Shown piece after piece: positions 11,195 to 23,343 of a stretch of DNA of 64,000 nucleotides. Source of the stretch: Paraphaeosphaeria minitans (taxonomy: Eukaryota > Ascomycota > Dothideomycetes > Pleosporales > Didymosphaeriaceae); the NCBI GenBank assembly GCA_015832175.1, contig WJXW01000007.1:2542001-2606000 (forward strand). The letters run 5' to 3'. Position numbers and translations under genes: made by a program. How positions within the stretch are numbered: position 1 is the stretch's first letter; every line of letters begins with the position of its first letter. The notes beneath the pieces are model-generated. The model saw only the letters and a list, made by a program, of their open reading frames with translations, made no database searches and was not told where the DNA came from.

Positions 11195-12628
11195 TCACGT
11201 TAGGCCAGGATGCTGCTTACTCAACGTGGAAGACACAAACTCACCGCCGACGCTCCACCTCCGCGCAAACCAACTCAAAACGAGCAAGACCCCATGTACC
11301 TCTTCAGCACGGGGCTCTTCATCGCTGGTGTACCTCTTCGTCTCAAGCACGGCAATAGCAGCGCGGATCACACAGCACACTCCGGCAAATGGCAGAGACG
11401 GTAAATCCTCCTCTCTCTGGATCTTTTGTATCATCACGTGTACCATGTCCCAAGCCATGCGCTGAGAGTACTGCAACGCCATGAGCGCCTTCGCAGCGAC
11501 GGAGTCAAAAGTAGGTGGGCCTTGGGCCTTAATTGCTCGACCTGGGTTTGCTGGAGGAGTAGGTGAGAGCTACAAGACTTTAGACTAGACTTTGTAATAC
11601 TTAAGCCACTACCTAAGACACTGACCAAAATGCCATGGCTATCGCGTATCGCAGTGAAGCCAAGTGTACGGTTGTGGTTTGTCCACCAGTTTCTTGATTA
11701 CCAACGCTACTTCAGCATCAACCTCGTCGTAGGTCTCCGCCGCCTCGACGCCAAGCTGGACAGCATAAAAATACTCTAAGGCTCGACCCGATTCGAGCGC
11801 CACTATCGCTCTGATGTGAACTTTGCGCGGCGAGCTCGCATATGGCGTGGGTGATGGCGCAGGTATGGCAGGTTCTATCTGGCTTGCGATGTACGTGCTG
11901 AGGGTTGCTTCGACGGGCGGACTAAAGGAAGTGGCTCAAGCATATTTGACAATGGTATCATGCGATCCAGCATGATGATGGCTGCGTTGAGCGACGATAC
12001 CACCTCCTCGCTGCAGGGCTCGCGGTCCGGCTTCCGCAAACTGAGTTTGATCAGGTCAAATAACGCGACACAGGTACTCAACGTAACGAAAACCTGCTTG
12101 GGCATCCCGTGAGCGCACTCGTACACCGCCATGAGCATGCCTGCCCGGAACAAATCCAGTGAGACGTCACTGGCGGCCTGACCGATTGCCAGTAGCTGCT
12201 TTATTGCCGTACACAAGGAAGTAGGGTTTACATGCTCGACATGCGAGCAAGGTAGCCTACTCAGTATGAATACACACAGTAATTGTAACGGGCTCGGTAT
12301 CATATCTGATGGGCAGTCGTCGTACGCACCATTCCCCCCTTCTCGGAGTAGGTCTTCGTCGATTAGAGGACACCATTGATGGATGGAAGTGGCATGCTCC
12401 TCCATCATATCAGAAAAATTACACTCCGCCAGATAGAGTATATCAGATACAAGCTCCGAGAGCCTTTCATCGGACCCAGGCTCCCGGTTCGCGCAAGCGA
12501 TGCCCGCACGCAGTAGCTCAACTCGACCTCGCGTGGTCAGGTCGAAGCCACAATTGCCATGTTGGCCAATCAGTCGGTAGGGTTTCACTTGACATATCAG
12601 GCTCGAGGCGCGACGGGAACGCAACCAT
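11195..12628 (-). CDS. Fungal transcription-factor regulatory domain protein, no zinc cluster, possibly broken
   Basis: Three blocks read as the C-terminal half of a fungal-specific transcription factor: 12624-11895 (with LFRAGMLMAVYECAHGM, AAIIMLDRMIPL, EPLPLV), 11820-about 11700 (IRAIVALESGRALEY; joined through a clean intron 11821-11894), and about 11541-11195 (SQRMAWDMVHVMIQK, LPFAGVCCVIRAAIAV, LSWFARRWSVGGE). I cannot join block 2 to block 3 cleanly: block 2 hits TAG at 11639-11641, while another frame beside it reads IAMAFW, as if shifted. No Cys-rich zinc cluster is found upstream to about 13250, and the first block has no ATG in frame; an ATG at 12628 opens a different, short frame. 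It may be a decaying gene or a DNA-binding-less regulator. The intact Zn2Cys6 gene lies 1 kb upstream. Confidence 0.5.
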
Positions 12629-13672
12629 TAGTGTTATCCGTTAGGGCTGCCGCTGAAAGACGTACGCAGTGCGTCTTGAACAGCCTGGCAAGGCACGATC
12701 ACAGCGCTGTTTGCGTGCTCGTCAGTAGTTGCAGGTGTTGGCGCCTTTCTGTGTCACTGTGATCATTGTGTGGTGTTGTTGGGAGACGACAGAGGGACAG
12801 CGCAGGTGCCAGGGGCGGCCGATGCAGCAGTCATTCGGAAATTTATTACCTCTCGTGGTGGTGAGGGTAGGTTGAATGTGCATTGGCTTGCTGATTAGTA
12901 GAGTGATGCCGGCGTCGGCATGTGGTTGTCAGCCAGCCACCTTACCGAATCTAAACCAGGTGCGCGCCTATTGGTGGCCGATGCGTGAATAGCAAAGAAG
13001 TACAGCGCTGCATCACAGTCACTTTCACTGCCCTATACTGGTCTTACACATGACTCCTCAGGACCCACCATTGCTATCGCCATCGCTACCGACCCAATAC
13101 GGCTTTTAGGCGAAGCTGACGAGGAACGACACTCCATGAACCGAAGAGAAGATCAAAGCCCGAGTACCATCACCGCGCGTGCAAAGAAGATAACCGACTA
13201 GATAGGGCGGCAGCTTACTGCGCCGAGGGCTTGAGGTGTCCCATGTCGACGTTGACGGTCAGATCGACATCTCCGACCGGGGCCGTGCGAGGAAGCTCAC
13301 GCCTGGCGTGGCGGGGCGAGCGCGGGAGAGGTTCTGTGGAAGCCAAGTGAGCAATGCCTGTCTGGCGCACGGTGCTGGCACTTCACAAAAAGGTCTGACT
13401 GATGCGGATGCGCAGGTCGGTAGGGTAGCCTTTGACCCCACGACCGACCGGGAGAGGCGAGGAACAAGTAGAAGAATTAAATTGATACATTGCAAGCCGC
13501 AAAGCAACCCTCTTGAACGTACATGTACATGTACAAATTCCCGCTCACACCCGCTGCGAAACAAAGAGGTATCTTTATGCATAAATCCAGAAGCCGGCCC
13601 ATCCCACATATCCCGGAACGCCATTGTCGCATAAGTGTTAAAAGAAAAGCATACACAATGAACTTGAAGTCA
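12629..13672. other. Intergenic between two regulator genes
   Basis: Upstream of the truncated regulator and downstream of the Zn2Cys6 gene. Overlapping frames at 13236-13634 (plus) and 13259-13624 (minus) lack domain or splice support. A short ACATGTACATGTACA repeat is at about 13520. No gene called. Confidence 0.4.
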
Positions 13673-16600
13673 TCAACCTTCGGGCGCTTCAGTGCCTGGG
13701 TCATCAGGAAGGCCCAAGCCAAACCCGCTATCACCGAAATACAACATGTCATGAGGAAGATATTCGAGATCCCACGGCATCATGTCGGCCCCAAGCACAG
13801 ACATATCCACCTCTTGCGAGTCGATCACCATGTCACCAAATGTCTGGTCCGTTGCAGTAGGGAATGTCGCAAATGGCGAAAAAGACACTTGAGAGGTTTG
13901 CTGTTGTTGAGGCGAGAGTGTGTTCGACGGTGCGGACATTGAACCTCGAGCGAAGGATATAGGTTGCGAGGGAAGGCGGGAACTGTTAGGCGAAGAGGTC
14001 GAATAAGGAGAATGCAGATTGAGGAGAAGATCAGCATCTGAGACTAGGACAGGATCTGATGTCGAAGCTGTGTTAACGTTGGTGGCTGGCGGCGGCGGCG
14101 GCATTGCGCTCGAGTCAAAGGAAAGAAACACCGCAGAATGAATCAACGAAGTCGGCTCGAATTTGGTCGTGTCACTCGACAATGTGGATGTGAACGGTGG
14201 TCGATCATTTGCCGCGGGTGTCGGCTTTGGCTGTAACGGTCTGCCATCGCGAGTCTTGCCATTCTCTGAAGTATACATGACGGCCACATTCGTAGAGGGA
14301 GAGTTCATTGTGCCTGTTAGTGACCAGCCGATCGCTAACTACGCGTCAGTGCTTTTCTACATCAGACCGCTATCAACCTACCTTGACTGGTGTTCATGGG
14401 AGACCCTGGTATGGGAGTCCTGGCCCCCTTTCGTATTGCAGCCGAGACCTTGACGGCATCCACATCTATGTTTTGCGTTGTCAGATAAGTTCCCCAGCTC
14501 AGCTTACGTCGCCAACCCGGGCTCGTAAAGGAGGGTTCTGGTCTGGGTGCTTCCAAGGCGCTTTCCATTTCCTCTCTTGTGTAAAGCAATGGGTCACCAA
14601 CACCCTTGGCCTTCTGGTCCAGGACGGTAAGGATGTATTTGACGCCTGCCCAATAAGTTTCGAGCGATTGCATAGCACGATAACAGCATTGGTAGTTCTG
14701 ATTAGCCGCGGACGCCAGCAACGTATGTTTGGCGGCCTGGCTTTGCTCGCGCTTGATCGTTTGCGCATTGCCATTCGGGACCGGCGGCTTGTCGAAGCTC
14801 ATGTGATCCAATGAGATGGGCTTAGGCTCGAAAGAGTTATTCGCCTCCGCCGCGCTGGGGGTAAGAGGGCGAGAAGATGGATGCGAGCTGGCTGAGTGCA
14901 GAGCAGTCTCTCTAAGGAAGGCACAGGCAGCGATATATATGGGTTGACTATCAAGATTAGCACGTCATCTTCCAGGGGCGTTTCTTGGTAACCATACCTG
15001 GTGAATGGGTTTCCGACGCCAGTCTTGGTGTCGATTAGATCCGTAAAAGAGAGAATGTCAGCCACAGTCTTTGCTGAAGACATTGAGAGATCCCTGCTGT
15101 TCGAGGAAAGGGGCTGCGCATTGCCCTCAAATGTTTTCAACAAGGTCGGTTGGTGTAGTAGAACGATGCAAGTATGGAACCAACAGTGAAGTAGAAGAAA
15201 GTTGGTGCCTTGATCGAGCTTCACATAGTGCTGGAAGTTCAGAGCGTTGAAGTGAAGTCTGGGCGACAGGTTTTGATAGATGTACGTCAAGTGATACTCC
15301 ATCGTGTCCAGCTGAGACCGAAGATCTGAGGTGATGTCTGATCGATCTTTGATACTGTTCAACACGTCTGTAACCCTGCCGTATAGATGCACGATGCGTA
15401 TCAGAGCCGGAAACGGCAAGGGCCAACCCGAAGTTGGATCTACTTCGTTGAGAGAAGGAAACGAAATCTCAATATCCCGATCTCGCAATGTGACGGGGCG
15501 GCCGGTTCCAGACGAGACAACTCGATCCAGGAAGAATATGGCCCAAAATGTATCCAGTCGTTCTTGTTCAACCGCGCGCTGCTCCTGCTCTTCTGGCACA
15601 GTACTCTCTTTCCGACGGGCTTCCGAAATATGCTGAGATGAGCCACGAGACACCGTAGGGTCAGTCCTAACAGACTTTGGCGTTGGGCCTTCGCGTCCTT
15701 CGTACTTGAGTCCCTGAAGAGTCTGCATACCTAGGTCTTGAGCCATGCGAATGGCGATGCCGAGATACATCCACAATCCGCTATCGCGATTCGCACCGAA
15801 CTCGTCGTAGGCCAACAGTACGGCAGCCTGAACAACTGCAACACTAGGGCAAGAGAAGCTGCCGATCACGAAGAGTAAGCGCGTGCATTATGAAACGGCA
15901 CAGATCGGAAGGCGACTCACGTATCAGGGATGGCAGACTTGGCACGTTGTGCGAAGGCCTGCCCATATTCTGGAGGATGGATCTTGGTTGGCTCGTTCTC
16001 ATCCTTCATTGCCCCAGAGCCTTCTATTAAGAGCGGGTTGTTGGAGAAGCGAGCAGCAAGCGCACAAACAGCATCTACAAGAATGGCGTCGACTTGCTTT
16101 TCCTCGAGGTCACGCATGAAGCGGTCTTTCTGGAGAAAGGGAAAGTTACAACCCAGGTGGGCGAAGAAGGTCTTGCACAGGTGGGTGATGAGTGGACTGG
16201 GAGACATGGAAGAGGCGTCATATACGGGTATCTCAGTTGGGGTGCGGGATTCGGTGGGCGGTGGCGAGCCGACCGAGGGCATCCCCGGCGAAGACTCGAG
16301 TGGATCTGACGTTGTGTGACCTGTGCCGTGCTGCTTGCCTCTCACTTTGACGACCATCTGCTTGAAGCCGGGCATGATGGCGGTGGGACCAAAGTAACGG
16401 AAGTATGGCATGCGATTGCGGGTGCTCAGGGTCAGGCCGGTGGTGTTGTTTGCATCGTTGGGACGCAGGCCGGTGTCGTTGTTGCTGTTGGTATCGTTGC
16501 GACACAGGCCGGTGTTGCTGTTATTATTATTGTCATCGTTGCGACGCAGGCGACGGGGCGGCGAGAAATCCGAGTTGTAGGACGGCGTCGAGGATGGGTG

Positions 16601-17118
16601 GGATAGCTGGGGTCGGGAGGAGGAAGAGGAAGAGGAGGAGGGATGCTGTGGCGCGGCTTCCTGTTTGATCTTGACGGCAGGAGCAGCGTTGGACGTGGTT
16701 TCCCTGCGCGCGACCTTGTTCCCAAGGCTGACCACTTCGGTCGGACTCGTATCAACGCCATAGCCGGCGCACTTGTGTTTGTTCTGGGTGCATGTCCCGC
16801 AGATGGGCCTTTCGCCTGGACGGACTTGTTAGTCTAGCATTCTCGCGCAGAGACGGGAGTCGCCCGGAGAGGAGTCGCCCAGGGACAGGAGTCGCCCAGG
16901 GACAGGAGTCGCCCAGGGACAGGAGTCGCCCAGGGACAGGAGCGCAAGATTAGCGTAACCGTTGACGCACCAGAGCATCGCGTCTTCTTGCGGCGGCAGG
17001 TCAGACAGGCCGAGTTGATCCTGCGGCGCTTCGCGTAGGGGCCCTCGTGGTTGGTCACAAAGCGGATGGGCCGAGGTTGAGGCGCATTCGCAGAGACGGT
17101 TGCGGGCGCTGGATTCAT
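13673..17118 (-). CDS. Zn2Cys6 (C6) fungal transcription factor
   Basis: Five exons on the minus strand: 17118-16971, 16815-15921, 15858-14998, 14947-14382 and 14313-13673, giving 1036 aa. The N-terminus has RRRINSACLTCRRKKTRC, completed after intron 1 by ERPICGTCTQNKHKCAGY: six Cys spaced C-x2-C-x6-C-x8-C-x2-C-x6-C, the binuclear zinc cluster. A low-complexity Ser/Asn region follows, then the middle homology domain (MYLGIAIRMAQDLGMQTL, ERLDTFWAIFFLDRVVSSGTGR, RDRDIEISFP). A Gln-rich tail ends in an acidic/aromatic stretch (DMMPWDLEYLPHDMLYFG) that looks like an activation region. A 42-nt segment (14507-14466) has a good donor and acceptor and could be an additional in-frame intron, giving 1022 aa. 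The specific target pathway is not recognisable. It shares a 583-bp divergent promoter with ATP12. Confidence 0.88.
16845..16942. repeat. 17-bp minisatellite inside intron 1 of the C6 factor gene
   Basis: About four to five near-perfect tandem copies of GTCGCCCAGGGACAGGA with degenerate edge copies. It lies wholly within the 155-nt intron (16816-16970) that splits the zinc-cluster codons, and explains why this intron is two to three times longer than others in the window. Confidence 0.88.
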
Positions 17119-17701
17119 GAACGAGGGCGTTGCGGTGGTGCGGTGGTGCGGTGGTGCGGTGCGTGTGGACGCTGCACCGAGCCCACCTGGGACAGTGGGG
17201 AGAGGCCCGAGGGTGGGGACGGCCGAGACGCGCGACGAGGTCAGTTGCGGGGAGTAGTGCGAGCGCTGTCGACGTCGACGATCAGACGGAGCAAGCTGCT
17301 GCCAACGTCGGTTGGCATGGTCGCGCGAGGGCTTGAGAGGATGGTCGCGGCGAAGCAGGCGCTGTGAGCGGTGAGCGGTGAGCTGTGAGCTGTGGTTGCG
17401 AGGGCGTGCCGTCTCATCTGGGGACTGTCTGGACGCTGGCTTGGCTGGCTGTGCCTTGGTGCGTCACTGCATTCCCATCTGGCACCGAGCTTTGCATCGC
17501 GAACCGCTCCCCAGTCGGCGAGTCCCCAGTGTCTCCACCAGATGCAGGGGCCGGATCCGCTCAGATCGCCTGGCGGCACTCCCGCCATCTAGACTAGCAG
17601 TAGACTAGATAGCTATCGGCTTGCAAAAGTTCACCGGACGCCTCGTCGCCCATCAGAACCACGACGTCACCTACACGCCTGCATCTAGATAACAGATCCC
17701 G
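17119..17701. promoter_or_regulatory. Divergent promoter region, C6 factor / ATP12
   Basis: 583 bp between the start codons of a minus-strand and a plus-strand gene. It carries a 9-bp tandem TGCGGTGGT (about 3.5 copies, 17131-17165) and a short direct repeat of GTGAGCGGTGAGC/GTGAGCTGTGAGC near 17365-17395. No TATA box can be assigned with confidence. Confidence 0.5.
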
Positions 17702-18835
17702 ATGGAGTCGATTCGCCCTGCCTTGGCGACGCTGAGGCTGCGACCAACTCGACGTGCACCCCGATCGCTCTACCAGTGTCTGCACACCACCGCATCGCGA
17801 CGCGCTACTCCGCTGCCTCATCCTTCGGTCCCGGGACCTCCGCCCGAGACGCCCACCCCATCTCCCACCGATGCGCTCTACCGCGTTGCTAGGAAGAAGA
17901 AGCAGGCTTCGCTGCTGCAACAGGCAAAGGATATCAGAGCGGCACCCAAGCCGGGCGGCGCCCTTGCGAAGCGCTTCTGGAAGGATTCCATCGTGAAGGA
18001 GGCAGATGGTACGCCCTGTCCACCAGTACGCGCAAACCGGCATTAACACTCGCCAGGTGGCCTTCAGGTCTTCCTCGACACCAGACCGGTGCGGACGCCC
18101 GCTAAAGAGGTACTCACCGTTCCTGCGACCAAGCCTCAGCTCGCCACTGCCATTGCGCTCGAATGGCATCTTCTCTTGAGCGCCCAGCAAGCGCTGAAGA
18201 CGCACTACATACCCATGACATCGCTCGCTGCTCGCGCAAAGGACATCGAGAAAGCCGACGCTGAAGGCAACTCCAAGGTGCGCGACGACATCATTCGCAT
18301 GATGATGCGCTACCTCTCCACCGACACGCTTCTCTGCTGGGCGCCCGAACAGCAGCTCCACGAAGTCACCCAGGGTGGGCTCACCCTCCGCCAGACGCAA
18401 ATGAAGCTCGCCACGCCCATCATTGCTTACCTGACAACGCACGTGTGGCCGGGGGTCGAGATCCATCCAATCCTGGAGCCAGACAGCATCATGCCCAGGT
18501 CGCAGCCCGAAATGACAAAAAACGTCATTCAGGGCTGGCTTACGGGTGTTCCGGCATTCGAACTTGCCGGCTTGGAACGCGCGGTCCTGGCCTCCAAGAG
18601 CCTGCTCGTCGGCGTCAGACTTGTCCACGAATGGGCCGAAGCGTTTGCGCCATCGCGGGAGGCTGGTGACGCGGGCCGCTTCGGAGTCGAGGAAGCCGCC
18701 GAAGCCGCCAGCACCGAAGTGCGATGGCAGACTGGACAGTGGGGAGAGGTGGAGGATACGCACGACGTGGAAAAGGAGGACATGAAGCGCCAGCTGGGCA
18801 GCGTCATTGTCCTGGTGGGCGGAGAGACGTCGTGA
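17702..18835 (+). CDS. ATP12: Mitochondrial F1-ATP synthase assembly chaperone ATP12
   Basis: Two exons, 17702-18008 and 18057-18835, 361 aa. The N-terminus is Arg/Ser-rich without acidic residues (ATLRLRPTRRAPRS), a mitochondrial presequence. The body matches the ATP12 family: KRFWKDSIVKEADGG-LQVFLD-TRPVRTP, LATAIALEWHLL, YIPMTSLAARAKDIE, VRDDIIRMMMRYLSTDTLLCWAPE and a closing LGSVIVLVGGE. ATP12 binds the free F1 alpha subunit in the matrix and delivers it to alpha3beta3 assembly; that role is known from the family. The 48-nt intron restores the frame exactly. An ATG at 17702 is the only in-frame start before the presequence. Confidence 0.93.
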
Positions 18836-19338
18836 AGCATCGGACCTGAAAACACTATAGACGGGCGAAAACACGCCTTGTAAGATGGCTTGTAGAAGTA
18901 GTTGTTGGGTTACTTGTAGAATTACAAGTTGCACATGTGTAATTGAGCCGCCGTGGCATGGATGCTGCAGGCCATGCGTAATGTTGCCGCCGTGACGTGA
19001 ATGTTGCAAGCCATGCGTAATGTTGCCGCCGTGACATGAAGGCTGCAAGCCATGTGCATGACATGAATACTGTGCGAAGATGAAGGATATCTTGTGGTGC
19101 TTACCTAGGGAGCCGGCCTCCACACGCTCTGATAGGTGGACTGCTGGTAGGCCTGGACCGAGCCCCGCTGCCCGCTGCAAGTCGTTCCGGCTTGCGCAAC
19201 CTCAACTACAAAGTCGCATTGCCGCGCTGCTACATGTCCTCGCTGGAGCATATCTAGTACATGTGCATCGCGTAGAGATACTCGGTCGACTTCATATCAG
19301 AACGAACGCAGCCTCGCCCTCGCGCGAGCAGTGCCAAC
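18836..19338. other. Intergenic between ATP12 and the OSBP gene
   Basis: Contains the 39-bp repeats annotated separately and the promoter of the oxysterol-binding protein gene. Antisense open frames crossing it are shadows of ATP12. No gene. Confidence 0.5.
18947..19056. repeat. 39-bp tandem repeat, about 2.8 copies
   Basis: Copies begin at 18947, 18986 and 19025 with GCCGCCGTG and contain GCAAGCCATGCG. The third copy is partial. Located 110 bp downstream of the ATP12 stop codon. Confidence 0.8.
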
Positions 19339-22300
19339 ATGGAAGGGTACGTCCAAGCAATTTCCAAGCTGTCATCCCTCCCCGCACCGCCTCGACACGG
19401 CCGGCAGCGCACTCTCGAGTCTATCATTTGCATTTGGGGGCGCCACCGCTGACGACATGCATACATGTACAGACACAAGCGCTCCAAATCGGCCAGCGTC
19501 AAGAACCTCCTGGGGAGAGTGTCCTCGCGAAACGACATCACGGACCCTGAGGCGCTTCCAGAGAGCTCATCCGCCACTTCACTCACTTCGCAGCAGCCCT
19601 CTTCGAGCTCCTCGCACCCGCACACCCACCACGTCCACCTCGGGCACTCGCGAAGCACCTCCTCAAAGCACCGCCCACATCTCTCCGTCGGCATGTCCAC
19701 GGTAAACGCGCAGGACCCCGATGCGAACGGCCCCACCTCTCCCAGCTACGCGTCATCCCCGCTGTCCCCGACCCCCAAGGCCGCCTCCATCGAGCAGTCT
19801 GTGAAATTGTTCCGCGTCTTCGAGTCGCTCCGCAACGGCGACACCGCCGCCATTTCCAAGGCTATCCGAGAACAGGCCAACGCCAATACGGCAGACAGCG
19901 ACCAGAGTAGCACGTCACTGACTCTTCCTAGCCGTGCCGAGGGGACTACGATACTGCACCTAGCCATACAATGCGCCGAGGTACCTGTCATTGAGTTTGT
20001 CCTGTCGAATACCACGCCTGGGCCCGACTCGGTCATTGACATCAACGGACGCGATCGCGATGGCAATACAGCCCTGCACCTCGCAGCAACCCTGGGCCGC
20101 GCACCTGTTGTGCGCATGCTGCTCGACAAGCCCGGTATCAACGATTCGATAACCAACTACAACGGACAGACACCCTTGGACTTAGCCCGCACGCCCGAAA
20201 TATTCCAGCAGCTGCAACTCGCTCGATCCATATTCATAGACACCAATGTGAAGAAGGTGCAACAACTCCTAGCTGCCGGCGACATGGCCTCTCTCGAGAA
20301 GCTGCTGCAAGACCCCAGGATAAAGAGCACTCTCGATGTGAACGGCGGGGAGCTGGTGACTGATCCCGTGGTCGTCGAGGCCGGAGGTACCCTTCTGCAC
20401 GAGGCCGCCAAGAAGAAGGACGTGAAGTTGGCACAACTCCTCCTCCTTAACGGAGCTGACCCCTTCCGGAGGGATCGCAAGGGCAAGCTTCCCCAAGACT
20501 ATACCAAGGACGACCGTACTCGTGCGATCCTGAAGCGCTCACCAGCTGCCGCCGCGGCCCAAAGAGGAATACAAGAAAAGACCATACTTGCTGGAGCAGG
20601 ACCGCAAGCTGGATCCGCGCCCGAGAGCGGCATGGGTGCGAAAGAGTCGCGCGAGATGAAGGGCTACCTTAAAAAGTGGACCAACTACACGAGTGGATAT
20701 AAACTACGCTGGTTCGTTCTCGAAGATGGAGTGCTGAGCTACTACAAGCATCAAGACGACACGGGTACTGCCTGCCGTGGCGCCATCAATATGCGCATAG
20801 CAAAGCTCTACATGGACCCGCAGGACAAGCAACGTTTTGAGATTCAAGGCAAATCGTCCGTCAAATATCATCTCAAGGCCAATCATCAGGTCGAGGCCAA
20901 AAGATGGTATTGGGCACTGAACAACGCAATTCAGTGGTCCAAGGATGAAGCACGTGAAGAAACGAAGCGCACACAGCAGGACCAGGAAGCGTTGAAACAG
21001 GCCAAGATAGAGCAGCTTTCCAAAGAGGGCGATAGCTCTAGCCTTGCTAGCTCTAAGATTACGAGCTCGCGTCACCTAGCTCCTACGACATCTCTCGGAG
21101 TGCCTTTGACAAGCCAGGATACGGCGTCGCGTTCAGGGCAGAGCCTGATTGAGGATGGGCCAGAGAGTGCCTATGACCCCAGCGTCGGTGGCAACGATCT
21201 CAGCAAGATGATTAGTCATGTTGGCACCGCCACTGTGGAGGGTGACGCCGACGACGATGAAGAGTATGGCGATGACACGAGCAGTCATGAGGTTCGACCT
21301 CAGAACAAGGATGCTTTCAACATCACCGCACAGTCCGCGAAGCTCCAACTCGACCTTCTTGAACATGTATCCACCGCGCTACAACAGGAAAAGACGAAGA
21401 ACCCGACACTACAGATCTCAGATCCCATGATGCTACAAGCACTTTCTTCGTACGAGTCAGCGGTGGGTAATTTGAAAGGACTGGTAGGCGACTTGCTCCG
21501 CATATCGCGGGACCGCGACGCGTACTGGCAATACCGACTAGACCGGGAAGCCAACGTGCGTCGAATGTGGGAAGAGAGCATGGCCAAGGTCGCCCGCGAG
21601 CAGGAAGAGCTCGAGAACCGGATAGGCGAATCCGAAACCAAGCGACGAAAGACGAAGCGAGCTCTGCGAGAAGCATTGGAAGACTACCAGGTTGGCGACG
21701 AAAAGAGGTTATCCAAGAGCTCAGACAACTTTGTTGAAGCTGAAGAGGACCCAGCAGCTTTGAAGTCAAAGCCTAGTTCGCAAGCATTGAAGCGGAAGGC
21801 TACTCTTGCTAATATCGCTGCAGACATGTCTGAGTCTGATTCGGATAGTGATGAGGAGTTTTTCGATGCTGTAGGCGCTGGAGCAGTGGAGGTCGTCGAA
21901 ATGCCCGTTGCAACGCATGATGGTGTACCGGAGGAAGCGCCTCCTGCTTACAGTGGTGATGTGGTTGATAGCAAGCATGCAGATGTTGCGAAAGGCTTCG
22001 TTGGATACGAAGGTGGTGTACGCGACAAGTTGGCCATGGACGACGACGACAGACCAAAAATATCACTCTGGGTAGGCAAACTATCTCCGGCATTTTTGAC
22101 CTAAACTAACTTCATCATAGGGCATTCTCAAATCCATGATTGGAAAAGACATGACCAAGATGACGCTTCCGGTTTCCTTCAACGAGCCAACATCGCTCCT
22201 GCAACGTGTCGCAGAAGACATGGAGTACACTGACCTCCTCGATACCGCCGCCGAACGCACCGACTCCACCGAGCGCCTGCTTTATGTAGCCGCATTTGCC

Positions 22301-23343
22301 GCCTCAGAATATGCCTCGACTATTGGCCGCGTGGCTAAGCCATTCAATCCTCTCCTTGGCGAGACCTACGAATACGCGAGACCCGATAAGGGCTACCGTT
22401 TCTTCATTGAGCAAGTCAGCCATCATCCCCCTGTTGGTGCTGCCTACGCAGAATCGAGCAAGTGGGACTACTATGTAAGTTTGTTGAGCGCTATGCCTAA
22501 CAGTAACAACACGCTGACGTATGCCAGGGAGAGTCAGCGGTGAAGTCGAAATTTTACGGCCGTTCGTTCGACATCAACCCGCTCGGAACCTGGTTCTTGC
22601 GCCTGCGGCCGACCGCTAACGGTGGCAAAGAAGAATTGTACACCTGGAAGAAAGTCACTTCCTCCGTCATCGGTATCATCACTGGTAATCCCACCGTCGA
22701 CAACTATGGCCTTATGGAAATCAAGAACCACACCACCGGCGAATTGTGCCAGCTCGAATTCAAGCCACGAGGCTGGAAAGCCTCGTCTGCATACCAGGTC
22801 ATTGGAAAGGTGTTGGACGCGGAGGGTAGAGTACGCTGGAGTGTAGGTGGTCGCTGGAACGACAAGATATACGCGCGCTTCACGCCTGGCTTCGAAGACG
22901 CAGACATCGACAAGGGCGGCTCGAAACAAGCAAAGCACGACGACAACAAGGCCTTCCTTGTGTGGCAGGCCCATGGGCGCCCGACGGGTATCCCGTTCAA
23001 CCTCACGCCTTTCGTGGTAACGCTCAACGCCGTCGATGACCATCTTCGCCCTGTTCTCGCGCCGACGGACACCCGCCTCCGACCCGACCAGCGCGCCATG
23101 GAAGACGGCGAGTACGATCTCGCGGCCACAGAGAAGAACAGGGTCGAAGAGAAGCAGCGCGCGACGCGGAGGCAGCGCGAGACGCACGGCGAGGAGTTTG
23201 TGCCCAAGTGGTTCTCCAAGGGCAAGTGCGACATCACGGGCGAGGAGTTCTGGAAGTTCAACCACAACTACTGGAACACGCGGTACGACGTTGCGCAGAA
23301 GACGACAAAATGGGAGGACCATAAGCTCGAGGACATCTTCTGA
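19339..23343 (+). CDS. Oxysterol-binding protein (ankyrin-PH-FFAT-ORD), Osh1/Osh2 type
   Basis: Best model: exons 19339-19346, 19473-22071, 22121-22474 and 22528-23343, 1258 aa. The 8-base first exon (ATGGAAGG before GTACGT) gives MEGHKRSKS; an alternative start is the ATG at 19465 (MYRHKRSKS), same length. Domains: ankyrin repeats at about residues 145-330 ([53 protein letters not shown]); PH domain about 395-490 ([20 protein letters not shown]); FFAT-like EFFDA near 797 in an acidic tract, which would bind VAP proteins on the ER; and the lipid-binding ORD from about 870, with the family signature EQVSHHPP near 966. This is a sterol/phosphoinositide exchange protein at membrane contact sites, the same architecture as yeast Osh1/Osh2. 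Introns of 49 and 53 nt close in frame. Confidence 0.94.

Noticed and set aside
13236..13634. Opposed 120-130 codon frames between the regulator genes
   Set aside because: Both strands are open over the same GC-rich bases; neither shows domain, start context or splice continuity.
9261..17118. Secondary-metabolite cluster around the two regulators
   Set aside because: A receptor and two regulators are adjacent, but there is no PKS, NRPS, terpene synthase, P450 or tailoring enzyme in the vicinity.
17594..19180. 528-codon minus-strand open frame over ATP12
   Set aside because: Overlaps a well-supported spliced ATP12 gene; the translation is low in domain features and ends within repeats.
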